Part shown: one piece after another, positions 8,818 to 19,760 of the stretch
Numbering within the stretch: the stretch's first letter is position 1
Layout: every line of letters begins with the position of its first letter
Assembly: GCF_005503695.1 (NCBI RefSeq)
Contig: NZ_SCMU01000004.1
Location: 62,001-126,000, forward strand
Length of the DNA stretch: 64,000 nt
Source: Sphingopyxis sp. 2PD
Lineage (GTDB): Bacteria; Pseudomonadota; Alphaproteobacteria; Sphingomonadales; Sphingomonadaceae
Direction of reading: 5' to 3'
The notes under the pieces: generated by a model
Seen by the model: the letters and a program-made list of their open reading frames with translations, nothing else
The model's database searches: none
Told to the model about the DNA's origin: nothing
Made by a program: the position numbers and the translations under genes

Positions 8818-9111
8818 TCAAGGCGAAAGCCTGTCGAACAAATCCAGCCATTGTGGATTCTCCCGTTCGATCAGTTCAACCTTCCACGCCCGTTTCCATT
8901 TCTTCATTTGCAGCTCGCGATGCCGAGCCTGCTGAATGTCATCAAACGCTTCGTACCAGACCAGCCTGTGGCACCCATATTTCTTGGTGAAACTTTCCAC
9001 CACCTCATTGCGATGCTGCCACACTCGTGCCAGCAGATCGCTGGTGACGCCAAGATACAATGTGCCGTTTCGCCCGCTTGCCATCAGATAGAGATAGCCG
9101 GGTCGGGCCAT
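8818..9111 (-). CDS. GIY-YIG nuclease superfamily protein (UPF0213-like)
   Basis: Small protein of 97 residues with a single GIY-YIG-type domain. It has GYLYLMASGRNGTLYLGVTS near the N terminus, standing for the GIY and YIG strands, followed by an Arg/His helix (LLARVWQHRNE) and a C-terminal Glu-containing helix (ELQMKKWKR). ATG 9111 follows a weak purine-rich site and removes 18 residues encoded by repeat sequence. The last codons (FDRLSP) come from the sequence TCGACAGGCT, which is also the core of repeat family B. Palindromes of family E flank the gene on both sides. Stand-alone proteins of this type are numerous in sphingomonads; their function is unknown, and nuclease activity has not been shown for most. 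Confidence 0.85.
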   Translation of the reverse strand: MARPGYLYLMASGRNGTLYLGVTSDLLARVWQHRNEVVESFTKKYGCHRLVWYEAFDDIQQARHRELQMKKWKRAWKVELIERENPQWLDLFDRLSP

Positions 9112-9122
9112 TCTATCTTCCG

Positions 9123-9230
9123 TTTTCCTGCGAATGCAGAAACCAGGGTGAGATTGCACCATCATTTCATTCCACCCTGGACTCCTGCGTTCGCAGGAGA
9201 ACAGCTAAATACCTCCTGCGTTCGCAGGAG
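9123..9230. repeat. Cluster of family E palindromes upstream of the GIY-YIG gene
   Basis: One degenerate copy (9123-9142) and two near-identical 18-base palindromes, CTCCTGCG-TT-CGCAGGAG, at 9182-9199 and 9213-9230. The segment between holds a second small inverted repeat (CCAGGGTG ... CACCCTGG). Together with the copy at 8790 they bracket the GIY-YIG gene inside the odhB-lpdA spacer. Confidence 0.8.
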
Positions 9231-9239
9231 CACAAACTC

Positions 9240-10466
9240 TTACAAATCGATCAACAACCGCGTCGGATCCTCGATCGCTTCCTTGATCGTCTTGAGGAAC
9301 GTCACCGCTTCGCGGCCGTCGATCAGACGGTGGTCATAGCTGAGCGCCAGATACATCATCGGACGGATGACGATCTCGCCGCCCCGCACGACCGGGCGAT
9401 CCTCGATGCGATGGAGGCCGAGCACCGCCGACTGCGGCGGGTTGATGATCGGGGTCGACATCAGGCCGCCGAACACACCGCCGTTCGAAATCGTGAAGGT
9501 GCCGCCGGTCATGTCGTCCATTGTCAGCGTGCCGTCCTTGGCGCGCTTGCCAAGGTCGGCGATCGCCTTTTCGATGTCGGCGAACGACAGGCTGTCGGCG
9601 TTGCGAACGACGGGGACGACCAGGCCGTTCGGCGCGCTGACCGCGACCGAGACGTCGAGATAGTCGTGATAAACGATCTCGTCGCCGTCGATGCGCGCGT
9701 TGACCGCCGGGATGTCGTGCGCGGCGAGCGCCACCGCCTTGGTGAAGAAGCTCATGAAGCCGAGGCGCACGCCATGCTTCTTTTCAAAGCTCTCGCGATA
9801 TTTGTCGCGCGTCGCAATCACCGCCGACATGTCGACGTCGTTGAACGTCGTCAGCATCGCCGCAGTGTCCTGGGCCGACTTGAGCCGCTTGGCGATCGTC
9901 TGGCGCATCCGCGTCATCTTGACGCGTTCTTCGCGGCGGCCCGATGCACCGCTGGCGGCGGAAGCGGGGGCGGGCGCGGCAGCCGGAGCCGGGGCGGCTG
10001 CGGGCGCAGCGCTCGCGGCGGCGAGTACGTCTTCCTTGGTCAGACGGCCGTCCTTGCCGCTGCCTTGGATCTTCGTCGGATCGAGGCCATGTTCGAGCAC
10101 GAGGCGGCGCACCGCGGGCGACATGGTCGTGACCGTGTCAACGCCTTCGCCCGCCGGAGCGGTCGCGGCGGGGGGCGGCGCGGCGGCTTCAGCCTTTGGC
10201 GCCGTGGCGGGCGCAGCAGCAGCGGCGCTACCGGCTTCGATCGTCGCGATCACCGCGCCGACATTGACGGTATCGCCAACCGCGACAACCTGCTGGCCCA
10301 TCACGCCCGCGACCGGCGAAGGCACTTCGACCGCGACCTTGTCGGTTTCAAGGCTCGCGATGGGCTCGTCGAGTGCAACGGCTTCGCCCGGCTGTTTCAG
10401 CCACTCGCCGATCGTCGCTTCGGTGACGCTTTCGCCCAGCGTGGGGACTTTGACTTCGGTGCTCAT
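9240..10466 (-). CDS. odhB: 2-oxoglutarate dehydrogenase E2, dihydrolipoyl succinyltransferase
   Basis: Core acyltransferase of the 2-oxoglutarate dehydrogenase complex, 408 residues. One lipoyl domain (1-75) carries the attachment Lys43 in LETDKVAVE. An Ala/Pro-rich linker, a peripheral-subunit-binding domain (about 113-150) and a second Ala/Pro linker follow. The catalytic domain ends with [11 protein letters not shown] (His379, Asp383). It lies 32 bases downstream of sucA on the same strand, so the E1-E2 pair is cotranscribed. Confidence 0.97.
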   Translation of the reverse strand: MSTEVKVPTLGESVTEATIGEWLKQPGEAVALDEPIASLETDKVAVEVPSPVAGVMGQQVVAVGDTVNVGAVIATIEAGSAAAAAPATAPKAEAAAPPPAATAPAGEGVDTVTTMSPAVRRLVLEHGLDPTKIQGSGKDGRLTKEDVLAAASAAPAAAPAPAAAPAPASAASGASGRREERVKMTRMRQTIAKRLKSAQDTAAMLTTFNDVDMSAVIATRDKYRESFEKKHGVRLGFMSFFTKAVALAAHDIPAVNARIDGDEIVYHDYLDVSVAVSAPNGLVVPVVRNADSLSFADIEKAIADLGKRAKDGTLTMDDMTGGTFTISNGGVFGGLMSTPIINPPQSAVLGLHRIEDRPVVRGGEIVIRPMMYLALSYDHRLIDGREAVTFLKTIKEAIEDPTRLLIDL

Positions 10467-10498
10467 AGGTGCAGTTCCTTGGGGGTCTTGTGCCTGGC

Positions 10499-13333
10499 TC
10501 AGGCTTTATTCTTGCTGCGGCGAATTTCGGCACGGACGCTGAGGCCCAGTGCGTCGGCGACCAGCGCCGACTGCTCGGTCTGGTGGCGGCTCATCAGCCC
10601 CGTCGCGGGCGAAGCCGCGGCGGCGCGGCCCGCGTAGCGCGGGCGCATGCCCTTGTGGCCGGCTTCGTTCAGCGCCTCTTCGATGAAAGGCTCGACGAAG
10701 AACCAGCTGCCGTTGTTGCGCGGTTCTTCCTGCGCCCAGACGACCTCCTCTAGCTTCGGCATCCGCTTCAGACGGACGGCGAGCGGATCGCCCGGGAACG
10801 GATAGAGCTGTTCGATCCGGATCACCGTCGTGTCGGTCAGCCCCGCGGCATCGCGCGCTTCCATCAGGTCGTAACCGACCTTGCCCGAACACAGTACGAC
10901 GCGCTTGATGTCAGCGTCGGCGGGCGGGGTGCGGTCGGACATGATGCGGCGGAAATGCGCGTCGCCGATGAAATCGCTGCGCTGCGACACCGCCAGCTTG
11001 TGCCGGAGCAGCGATTTCGGCGTCATGATGATCAGCGGCTTGCGGAACGGGCGCAGCATCTGGCGGCGCAGGACGTGGAAATAGTTCGACGGGGTCGAAA
11101 TATTGCACACCTGGATATTGTCACCCGCGCACAGCTGCAGGAAGCGTTCGAGACGCGCCGAGCTATGCTCCGGCCCCTGTCCTTCATAACCGTGCGGGAG
11201 CAGCATCACGAGCCCGTTGGCGCGCAGCCATTTGGCTTCGCCCGACGCGATGAACTGGTCGATCATGATCTGCGCGCCGTTGGCGAAATCGCCGAACTGC
11301 GCTTCCCACAATACCAGCGATTTCGGATCGGCCATCGCATAGCCATATTCAAAGCCGAGCACGCCATATTCGGAGAGCGGGCTGTCGAGCACCTCGAACC
11401 GGCCGTGCGGCACGGTCGTCAGCGGCACATATTTCGCCTCGGTCTTTTGATCGACCCAGACGGCGTGACGCTGGCTGAAGGTACCGCGGCCCGAATCCTG
11501 CCCTGACAGGCGGACCTGATAGCCTTCGCTGAGCAAGGTGCCGAAGGCGAGGCTTTCGGCGGTCGCCCAGTCGAACACTTCCTTGTCGCTCTTGTCGGCA
11601 AACATTGCGCCGCGTGCGTCGATGACGCGGCGCAGCGTCTTGTGCACTTCGACGTCGGCGGGGACGGTCGTCAGGACGCGCCCGATCGAATCGAACAATT
11701 TGTCGCTGACCCCGGTCGAGATATTGCGGCGCGCGTTTTCGGGATCGGCGGGAGCGTGCAGCCCCGACCAGCGCCCGGCAAACCAGTCGGCCTTGTTCGG
11801 CTTGTAGCTTTTGGCGCCCTCGAAATCGTCTTCGAGCCGCGCGATGAACTCGGCGCGGCGGGCGTCGGCCCAACCGGCGTCGATCACGCCTTCGCTTTCC
11901 AGCTTGGCGGCGCAGAGCTGCGACACCGGCGGGTGCTTGCGGATGCGCTCGTACATCAAAGGCTGGGTGAACGAAGGTTCGTCGCCCTCGTTATGACCGA
12001 AGCGGCGATAGCACCACATGTCGATGACCACGTCGCGTTTGAACTGCTGGCGAAAATCGATCGCAAGCTTGCACGCAAAGGTCACGGCTTCGGGATCGTC
12101 GCCGTTGACGTGCAGGATCGGCGCCATCACGCCCTTCGCCACGTCCGACGGATAGGGCGACGAGCGCGCATATTGCGGGCTGGTTGTAAAACCGATCTGG
12201 TTGTTGACGATGAAGTGGATGCAGCCGCCGGTGTTGTAGCCGCGGATGCCCGAGAAGCCGAGGCATTCCCACACGATCCCCTGTCCCGCGAACGCCGCGT
12301 CGCCATGGATCAGCACCGGCAGCACCTGCTCATGCTTGGCGAGGTCGTCGCGCACCACCTGCTGCGCGCGCACCTTGCCGAGCACGACCGGGTCGACCGC
12401 TTCGAGGTGCGAAGGGTTGGGAACCAGCGACATATGCACCGACGCGCCGCCGAACTCGCGGTCGGTCGAGGTGCCGAGGTGATATTTGACGTCACCCGAA
12501 CCGCCGATGTCGTCGGGGTTCGCCGATCCGCCGGCAAATTCGTGGAAGATGATCTTGTACGGCTTCGCCATGACGTTGGCGAGCATGTTGAGGCGCCCGC
12601 GATGCGCCATGCCATAGACGATTTCCTTCACGCCGTACTGGCCGCCATATTTGATGATGGCTTCCATCGCGGGGATCATGCTCTCGCCGCCGTCGAGGCC
12701 GAAACGCTTGGTCCCGACATATTTCTTGGCGAGGAATTTCTCCCATTCCTCGGCCTCGATCACCTTGTTCAGGATGGCGCGTTTGCCCTCGACCGAAAAT
12801 TCGATGATCTTGTCGGCGCCTTCCATCCGCTCCTGCAGGAACTGGCGTTCCTTGAGGTCGGCGATGTGCATATATTCAAGGCCGACATTGCCGCAATAAT
12901 TGGCGCGCAGGATCGCCACGATCTCGCGGATCGTCGCTTTTTCAAGACCCAGCGTCCCGCCGATATAGACGGGGCGGTCCTGATCGGCGCCGACGAAACC
13001 ATGATATTCGGGGGTCAGGTCGGCTGGCAGCTCGCGCGTGCTGAGCCCCAGCGGATCGAGATTGGCGGCCAGATGCCCGCGCACGCGATAGGTGCGGATC
13101 AGCATCATCGCGCGGATCGAATCATTCGCGGCGCGCTCGACTTCGGCATTCGACAGCGGCGCACCCGCCTTGGCTGCGGCGGCCTTGACCGCGACCTGCA
13201 TCTGCTGCGGATCGAGCGCGGCGGTCAGGTCGTCGCTGTCGATCTGGGGCCAATTCTTCGGCGCCCAGCTGGGACCGGCCTGCGGCTCATCGATGTCAAA
13301 GCTTTGTCGTTCGAGGTTCATTGTCTTTTCCAT
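10499..13333 (-). CDS. sucA: 2-oxoglutarate dehydrogenase E1
   Basis: Thiamine-diphosphate-dependent decarboxylase of the TCA cycle, 944 residues, close to E. coli SucA (933). The thiamine-diphosphate region is clear ([10 protein letters not shown] ... VNNQIGFTT, about 325-385), as is the C-terminal transketolase-like domain with [17 protein letters not shown]. The second Met (codon at 13321) is an equally plausible start, because neither has a strong ribosome binding site; the first gives four extra residues. A 78-base spacer separates it from sucD upstream. Confidence 0.97.
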   Translation of the reverse strand: MEKTMNLERQSFDIDEPQAGPSWAPKNWPQIDSDDLTAALDPQQMQVAVKAAAAKAGAPLSNAEVERAANDSIRAMMLIRTYRVRGHLAANLDPLGLSTRELPADLTPEYHGFVGADQDRPVYIGGTLGLEKATIREIVAILRANYCGNVGLEYMHIADLKERQFLQERMEGADKIIEFSVEGKRAILNKVIEAEEWEKFLAKKYVGTKRFGLDGGESMIPAMEAIIKYGGQYGVKEIVYGMAHRGRLNMLANVMAKPYKIIFHEFAGGSANPDDIGGSGDVKYHLGTSTDREFGGASVHMSLVPNPSHLEAVDPVVLGKVRAQQVVRDDLAKHEQVLPVLIHGDAAFAGQGIVWECLGFSGIRGYNTGGCIHFIVNNQIGFTTSPQYARSSPYPSDVAKGVMAPILHVNGDDPEAVTFACKLAIDFRQQFKRDVVIDMWCYRRFGHNEGDEPSFTQPLMYERIRKHPPVSQLCAAKLESEGVIDAGWADARRAEFIARLEDDFEGAKSYKPNKADWFAGRWSGLHAPADPENARRNISTGVSDKLFDSIGRVLTTVPADVEVHKTLRRVIDARGAMFADKSDKEVFDWATAESLAFGTLLSEGYQVRLSGQDSGRGTFSQRHAVWVDQKTEAKYVPLTTVPHGRFEVLDSPLSEYGVLGFEYGYAMADPKSLVLWEAQFGDFANGAQIMIDQFIASGEAKWLRANGLVMLLPHGYEGQGPEHSSARLERFLQLCAGDNIQVCNISTPSNYFHVLRRQMLRPFRKPLIIMTPKSLLRHKLAVSQRSDFIGDAHFRRIMSDRTPPADADIKRVVLCSGKVGYDLMEARDAAGLTDTTVIRIEQLYPFPGDPLAVRLKRMPKLEEVVWAQEEPRNNGSWFFVEPFIEEALNEAGHKGMRPRYAGRAAAASPATGLMSRHQTEQSALVADALGLSVRAEIRRSKNKA

Positions 13334-13411
13334 TCTCGAAAGAGAAATGGCTCCGGGGAGGATATGGGAGCGACGCCCGCTGACAACGGCTGTTGACAGC
13401 GGGCGCTTAAA

Positions 13412-14298
13412 TCAAACGCGTTCTTTCAGCACTTCGACCAGCGTGGTGCCGAGTTCGGACGGGCTCGCCGACATGGTGATGCCTGCGGCTTCCATCGCCG
13501 CGATCTTGCTTTCGGCGTCACCCTTGCCGCCCGACACGATCGCGCCGGCGTGGCCCATGCGGCGGCCCGGAGGGGCGGTGCGGCCCGCGATGAAGCCGGC
13601 CATCGGCTTTTTGCGGCCGCGCTTGGCTTCGTCGATCAGGAATTGCGCGGCCTGTTCCTCGGCGTCGCCGCCGATTTCGCCGATCATGATGATCGACTTG
13701 GTCGCTTCGTCGGCGAGGAACAGCTCGAGCACGTCGATGAAATTGGTGCCGTTGACCGGATCGCCGCCGATGCCGACCGCGGTCGTCTGACCGAGGCCCG
13801 CATTGCTCGTCTGGAACACGGCTTCATAGGTCAGCGTGCCCGAACGCGAGACGACGCCGACGCTGCCCTTCGAAAAGATGCTGCCGGGCATGATGCCGAT
13901 CTTGCATTCGCCCGGGGTCAGCACGCCGGGGCAGTTCGGGCCGATCAGGCGCGATTTCGAGCCGCTGAGGGCGCGCTTCACCTTGACCATGTCGAGCACC
14001 GGAATGCCCTCGGTGATGCAGACGATCAGCGGGATTTCGGCGTCGATCGCCTCGAGGATCGAGTCCGCGGCGAACGGCGGCGGCACATAGATGCAGCTCG
14101 CGGTCGCGCCGGTCACATCCTTGGCTTCGGCGACGGTGTCGAACATCGGCAGGCCGATGTGGGTCGTGCCGCCCTTGCCCGGCGTCACGCCGCCGACCAT
14201 CTGCGTGCCATAGGCGAGCGCCTGTTCGGTGTGGAAGGTGCCGGTGGCACCGGTCATCCCTTGCGTGATGACCTTGGTGTTCTTGTCGATGAGGATGC

Positions 14299-14302
<4 letters not shown>
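13412..14302 (-). CDS. sucD: Succinyl-CoA synthetase alpha subunit
   Basis: The ADP/GDP-forming succinate-CoA ligase alpha subunit, 296 residues. It has the CoA-binding N-terminal domain ([17 protein letters not shown]), the [16 protein letters not shown] block (121-136) and the phosphorylated His251 in [12 protein letters not shown]. Its ATG overlaps the stop of the small upstream membrane-protein gene as ATGA. The partner beta subunit gene sucC, usually directly upstream of sucD, is not present in the window. Confidence 0.97.
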
Positions 14303-15893
<1,591 letters not shown>

Positions 15894-16937
15894 ATGACGC
15901 GGGCAATCATCAGTTTCGATACCGAGCTGTCCGCCGGGCTATACCAGCGCGGCGTCGATGCGCGCGCCAATTTCGAAAGCTCGATCCTGGGGCGCTGCCG
16001 CGAAGGCGATTTCGGCATCCATTTCCAGATGGACATGCTCGAACGCCACGGCCTGACCGGGGTGTTCTTTATCGACCCGATGCCGGCGCTGGTTTACGGC
16101 CCCGAAGTCATCGATGCGATCGTCCGCCCGGTGCTGGACCGTGGGCACGAGGTGCAGGTCCATATCCACACCGAATGGCTCGCCTTCGCCCGTTTCAACC
16201 CGGTTGGGCGATTGACCGGACGGAACATCGGCGACTTTCCGCTGGCGGCACAGAAAAAGCTCATCGCGCTCGCGCGCGACATTTTGGTCGGCGCGGGGGC
16301 GCCCCGACCGACCGCGTTTCGGGCCGGAAATTTCGGCGCCAACGACGATACGCTGCGCGCGCTCGCCGCGCTGGGCTTTCGTTTCGACAGCAGTTTCAAC
16401 GCCGCCTATCTGGGGCATGGCTGCGCCATCTCGCTTGATGCGGGAAACCAGGGCATGCGCGAGCATCATGGCGTGATCGAGGTACCGGTCAGCGGGCTGA
16501 TGGACCGCGCCAACCGTTTTCGCCCGGCGCAGCTGTGCGCGATGTCCGAAGAGGAAATGCACGACGCGCTCGATCACAACGCCGCCAGCGGCGCGATCCA
16601 GTTTTCCGCGTTCAGCCATAGCTTCGAATTGCTGAGCCGCGACCGCAAGGTCGCCAACCGGCTGGCGATTTCGCGGATGGAGGCGCTGTGCCGCGCCGTT
16701 GCCGACGATGCCCGCGTGACCAGCGGCGGGCTGACCACCCTGCCCGCACCGCCCGCGCGTCCCCGCCGTATCCACGTTCCCGCGCCGCGCCCGTTTCGCA
16801 CGCTGCGCCGGGTCGTTCAGCAAGGGGTGGGCCACCTCGCGCATGAAGTGCGCTATGTCCGCGACGTCATCGCGGTGACGATCAATTCGTCACGCTGGGG
16901 CAAAATTGCCACCGGCGTCCTGCTCGCCATGGCTTGA
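15894..16937 (+). CDS. Polysaccharide deacetylase family protein
   Basis: A NodB-fold carbohydrate esterase-like protein of 347 residues. The first strand carries the metal/catalytic acid as SFDTE (Asp9), and the metal-ligand His pair appears in VQVHIHTEW (His90, His92). The RAGNFGANDDTLRALAALGF block (about 143-162) is typical of the WalW/DUF2334-like deacetylases acting on cell-surface glycans. No signal peptide is visible. The C-terminal 40-50 residues are basic with a weakly hydrophobic tail. I use ATG 15894, since the upstream extension from 15825 has no similarity to the family and includes promoter sequence. The gene stands alone. Confidence 0.85.
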   Translation: MTRAIISFDTELSAGLYQRGVDARANFESSILGRCREGDFGIHFQMDMLERHGLTGVFFIDPMPALVYGPEVIDAIVRPVLDRGHEVQVHIHTEWLAFARFNPVGRLTGRNIGDFPLAAQKKLIALARDILVGAGAPRPTAFRAGNFGANDDTLRALAALGFRFDSSFNAAYLGHGCAISLDAGNQGMREHHGVIEVPVSGLMDRANRFRPAQLCAMSEEEMHDALDHNAASGAIQFSAFSHSFELLSRDRKVANRLAISRMEALCRAVADDARVTSGGLTTLPAPPARPRRIHVPAPRPFRTLRRVVQQGVGHLAHEVRYVRDVIAVTINSSRWGKIATGVLLAMA

Positions 16938-16963
16938 GCCTACTTCGGGCGGGCCGACTCTAA

Positions 16964-17030
16964 CCGTAGCCCTGAGCCTGTCGAAGGGCGCTTGTCCGAG
17001 AAGCGCCCTTCGACAGGCTCAGGGCTACGG
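16964..17030. repeat. Long perfect inverted repeat, family B, copy 1
   Basis: Two perfect 30-base arms (16964-16993 and 17001-17030) separated by GTCCGAG. The arms contain the core CTTCGACAGGCTCAGGG. The right arm recurs exactly at 47954-47983. The hairpin lies between the convergent deacetylase and zapE genes and could end transcription in both directions. Confidence 0.9.
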
Positions 17031-17053
17031 CTCAGATTGGCCGGAGCAATATG

Positions 17054-18175
17054 CTAAACGGTGGCGTCCTGCTCGCCATGGCCTAGCGCGAGGTAGTCGT
17101 CCGACTGCATTTCGGACAGGCGGCTCGCGGTGCGTTCGAATTCGAACGCGCCGTCGCCCGCGACATACAGATCATCGGGCATCGCCGCGGCGCTCGCCAG
17201 CAACTTGACCTTATATTCGTACATCGCATCGACCAGCGTCACGAAGCGCGCCGCCTCGTTGCGATTTTCCGGCCCCATGCGCGGAATGCCGACGATGATG
17301 ACGGTATGAAAATGCCGCGCGACCGCCAGATAGTCCGATGCGCCGCGCGCCTCGGCGCACAGCCGCTTGAACGAGAAGACCGCGACGCCCTTCAGCGCCT
17401 TTGGCACGTGCAGCGTCCGCCCACCGCCAAGGTCGAGATCGAGCGTCGGGACATGCGCGCGATCCTCCGGCGGATAGTCGGTGAGGCGAAAGAAGGCCGC
17501 CGACAGCGCGGCGCTCGCCGCCTCGTCGGCGGGGACGAACCAGCGCGCACCATCGCCCAGCCGGTCGCGGCGGTAATCGGTCGGCCCGTTCAATCCCATC
17601 ACGTCGAGTTTCGCCTCGATCAGCGCGATGAAGGGCAGGAAATGCTCGCGGTTCAGCCCGTCCTTGTACAGGTCCGACGGCGGGCGGTTCGAAGTCGCGA
17701 CCACCGTCACCCCGCGATCGATCAGCGCGGTGAACAGCCGCGACAGGATCATCGCATCGGCGCTGTTGTTCACCACCATCTCATCGAACGCCAGGCAGCG
17801 GACATTTTCGACCAGCGCGTCAGCCACGAGCGGGATCGGGTCGCCCGCCTCGCTTTTCCGCACCTCGCGCATCCGCGCATGGACGTCCAGCATGAAGGCG
17901 TGGAAATGGACGCGGTGTTTGCGCTGGATGTGCAGCTGGTCGTAAAACAGGTCCATCAGCATCGATTTGCCGCGCCCGACCGCGCCCCACAGATAGACGC
18001 CGCGCGGGCTTTCGGGCTTGCGCCCGGTCAGCCTCCAGAGCAGGCTGCCACGCGGCGGCACCGCCTCGAGTTCCGACTGCAACAGGTTCAGCCGCTCAGC
18101 GGCGGCGCGCTGTTCGGGATCGGGGCGGAGTTCGCCGCCGGCGACGAGCGCGTCATAGGCCGCGAGCACCGACAT
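17054..18175 (-). CDS. zapE: Cell division protein ZapE (AFG1-like ATPase)
   Basis: P-loop ATPase of the AFG1/ZapE family, 373 residues, the family's usual size. It has Walker A GAVGRGKS (64-71), Walker B LAFDEM near 133, and the VATSNRPPSDLYKDGLNR sensor region. Bacterial ZapE associates with the FtsZ ring; mitochondrial AFG1 acts in respiratory-complex quality control. The adjacency to sdhB is consistent with either role. The ATG at 18175 overlaps the upstream thioesterase stop (TGATG). The operon reads sdhB, thioesterase, zapE. Confidence 0.94.
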   Translation of the reverse strand: MSVLAAYDALVAGGELRPDPEQRAAAERLNLLQSELEAVPPRGSLLWRLTGRKPESPRGVYLWGAVGRGKSMLMDLFYDQLHIQRKHRVHFHAFMLDVHARMREVRKSEAGDPIPLVADALVENVRCLAFDEMVVNNSADAMILSRLFTALIDRGVTVVATSNRPPSDLYKDGLNREHFLPFIALIEAKLDVMGLNGPTDYRRDRLGDGARWFVPADEAASAALSAAFFRLTDYPPEDRAHVPTLDLDLGGGRTLHVPKALKGVAVFSFKRLCAEARGASDYLAVARHFHTVIIVGIPRMGPENRNEAARFVTLVDAMYEYKVKLLASAAAMPDDLYVAGDGAFEFERTASRLSEMQSDDYLALGHGEQDATV

Positions 18176-18672
18176 CAACCGCGATCCTTGCTCGCCTTGC
18201 GAATGGTGCCCGAAAAGCTGAGCACGATATGACTGTCGCTGTCGCCCTGCACCACCAGTCCGCGCAGGAAGATCAGGCGACCGGTCTCGCGGACCAGCTC
18301 GACGACCGCGTCCAATGGCTCGCCGAGCCGACCCGCGCCGACGAACTGGGTCGACAGGTCGAGCGTCACCGAATGGCCTGCGTTGAGCGCTCCGAACTGA
18401 TGCGCCGCCGCAAACAGCGCGATGTCGACCAGCGCCAGCGTGACTGCGCCATGGACATTATCGCCCAGATTGCTGTGCTTACGCTCCGGGATCATGCGCA
18501 CCCGCGCGCAAGGGCGACCGTCGGACGTCGGTGGTTCGACCCGCACCGTCAGCGGCTCGATAAAGCTGTTGAAACGGCTTGCGTCCTTGAGGTCCCAGCT
18601 CAGCCAGCCGTCGTCGAGTGCCTCGGCGCTGAAATGGTCACGCCGCTTCGGTTCCTCGATGCCGTCGTTCAC
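18175..18672 (-). CDS. PaaI-family thioesterase
   Basis: Hotdog-fold acyl-CoA thioesterase of 165 residues. The hotdog signature is visible as [16 protein letters not shown], where a His-Gly-Gly-like turn precedes the long helix, followed by [10 protein letters not shown] strands. The substrate is unknown. GTG 18672 is chosen because it overlaps the sdhB stop as GTGA and gives the normal family length; the longer in-frame extension lies entirely in sdhB antisense frame. It is translationally coupled between sdhB and zapE. Confidence 0.87.
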   Translation of the reverse strand: MNDGIEEPKRRDHFSAEALDDGWLSWDLKDASRFNSFIEPLTVRVEPPTSDGRPCARVRMIPERKHSNLGDNVHGAVTLALVDIALFAAAHQFGALNAGHSVTLDLSTQFVGAGRLGEPLDAVVELVRETGRLIFLRGLVVQGDSDSHIVLSFSGTIRKASKDRG

Positions 18673-19451
18673 ACCTGCCGCTCGGCTTCCATTTTCTTGA
18701 TCTCGGCGATCGCGCGCGCGGGGCTCAGTCCCTTGGGGCAGGCGTTTGAGCAGTTCATGATCGTATGGCAGCGATAGAGGCGGAACGGATCCTCGAGTTC
18801 GTCGAGCCGCTCGCCGGTCATTTCGTCGCGGCTGTCTGCGAGCCAGCGATACGCCTGAAGCAGGATCGCGGGGCCCAGGAATTTGTCGCTGTTCCACCAA
18901 TAGCTGGGACAGCTGGTCGAGCAACAGGCGCACAGGATGCACTCATAAAGCCCGTCGAGCTTTTCGCGTTCGGCGGGCGATTGCAGCCGTTCCTTGCCGC
19001 TCGGCGTTGTCGTCTTGGTCTTTAGCCAAGGTTCGATCGACGCATATTGCGCATAGAAATGGGTGAAGTCGGGAACGAGGTCCTTGATCACATCCATCGC
19101 GGGCAGCGGCGTGATCGTGATGTCGCCCTTCAGATCCTCGATTGCGGTGGTGCAGGCGAGGCCGTTCTTGCCGTTCATGTTCATCGAACAGCTGCCGCAA
19201 ATCCCCTCGCGGCAGGAGCGGCGGAAGGTCAGCGAACTGTCCTGCTCGCTTTTCATCTTGATCAGCGCATCAAGCACCATCGGGCCGCATTTCTGGGTAT
19301 CGATCTCGAACGTATCGAACCGGGGATTCTGGCCGCTGTCGGGGTCGTAGCGATACACCTTGAATTTTTTGACCGCGGCCGCGCCTTCGGCCTTGTGGAC
19401 CTTGCCCGTCTTTTGCGGGCGGCTGTTCTTGGGCAGACGGAATTCGGCCAT
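18669..19451 (-). CDS. sdhB: Succinate dehydrogenase iron-sulfur subunit
   Basis: Electron-transfer subunit of complex II at the inner membrane, 260 residues. All three clusters can be assigned: 2Fe-2S by Cys80, Cys85, Cys88 and Cys100; 4Fe-4S by Cys171, Cys174, Cys177 and Cys238; 3Fe-4S by Cys181, Cys228 and Cys234. The start ATG 19451 gives the normal length. No sdhC, sdhD or sdhA lies upstream: the preceding 309 bases are repeat-rich spacer and then divergent envelope genes. The catalytic and anchor subunits must therefore be encoded elsewhere. Confidence 0.97.
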   Translation of the reverse strand: MAEFRLPKNSRPQKTGKVHKAEGAAAVKKFKVYRYDPDSGQNPRFDTFEIDTQKCGPMVLDALIKMKSEQDSSLTFRRSCREGICGSCSMNMNGKNGLACTTAIEDLKGDITITPLPAMDVIKDLVPDFTHFYAQYASIEPWLKTKTTTPSGKERLQSPAEREKLDGLYECILCACCSTSCPSYWWNSDKFLGPAILLQAYRWLADSRDEMTGERLDELEDPFRLYRCHTIMNCSNACPKGLSPARAIAEIKKMEAERQV

Positions 19452-19760
19452 GTCGCGGGCTCCCTGTGCAATTGCGGGCTGACTAGACCCGATTGGCAGG
19501 GACGACAAGGGGTTGGATAGGGTGAAATCGCCCTGAAATTGCCTTCCCCCTTGATGGGCGAAGGATACGCAGCCTTGCCGCAAAGCGGCTAGGCGAAGTT
19601 GGATGGGGGTGACGGTGCGTCCATGCACTGCCATTCCAGGCCGAAAACGCACCCCGTCCGCTGCGACTAAGCCAGCAAGCTGGCAAGTCTCGCTGCCCCC
19701 CCATCAAGGGGGAGGGAAGATTGCTTTATTCGTCAGCCAACAAACGCTACGTGCGCAGCG
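19452..19760. repeat. Repeat-bearing intergenic region upstream of sdhB (family F)
   Basis: A 309-base spacer between divergent sdhB and the flippase gene. It holds an outer inverted repeat, CTTCCCCCTTGATGGG near 19543-19557 against CCCCATCAAGGGGGAGG at about 19699-19715, enclosing an imperfect, internally palindromic interior. Promoters for both sides must lie outside or within it, and none was identified. Confidence 0.75.

Noticed and set aside
11642-13396. A 584-codon open frame on the plus strand inside sucA
   Set aside because: It is antisense to a clear sucA, has His/Arg/Asp-rich composition typical of shadow frames in high-GC DNA, and lacks a plausible start or family motif.
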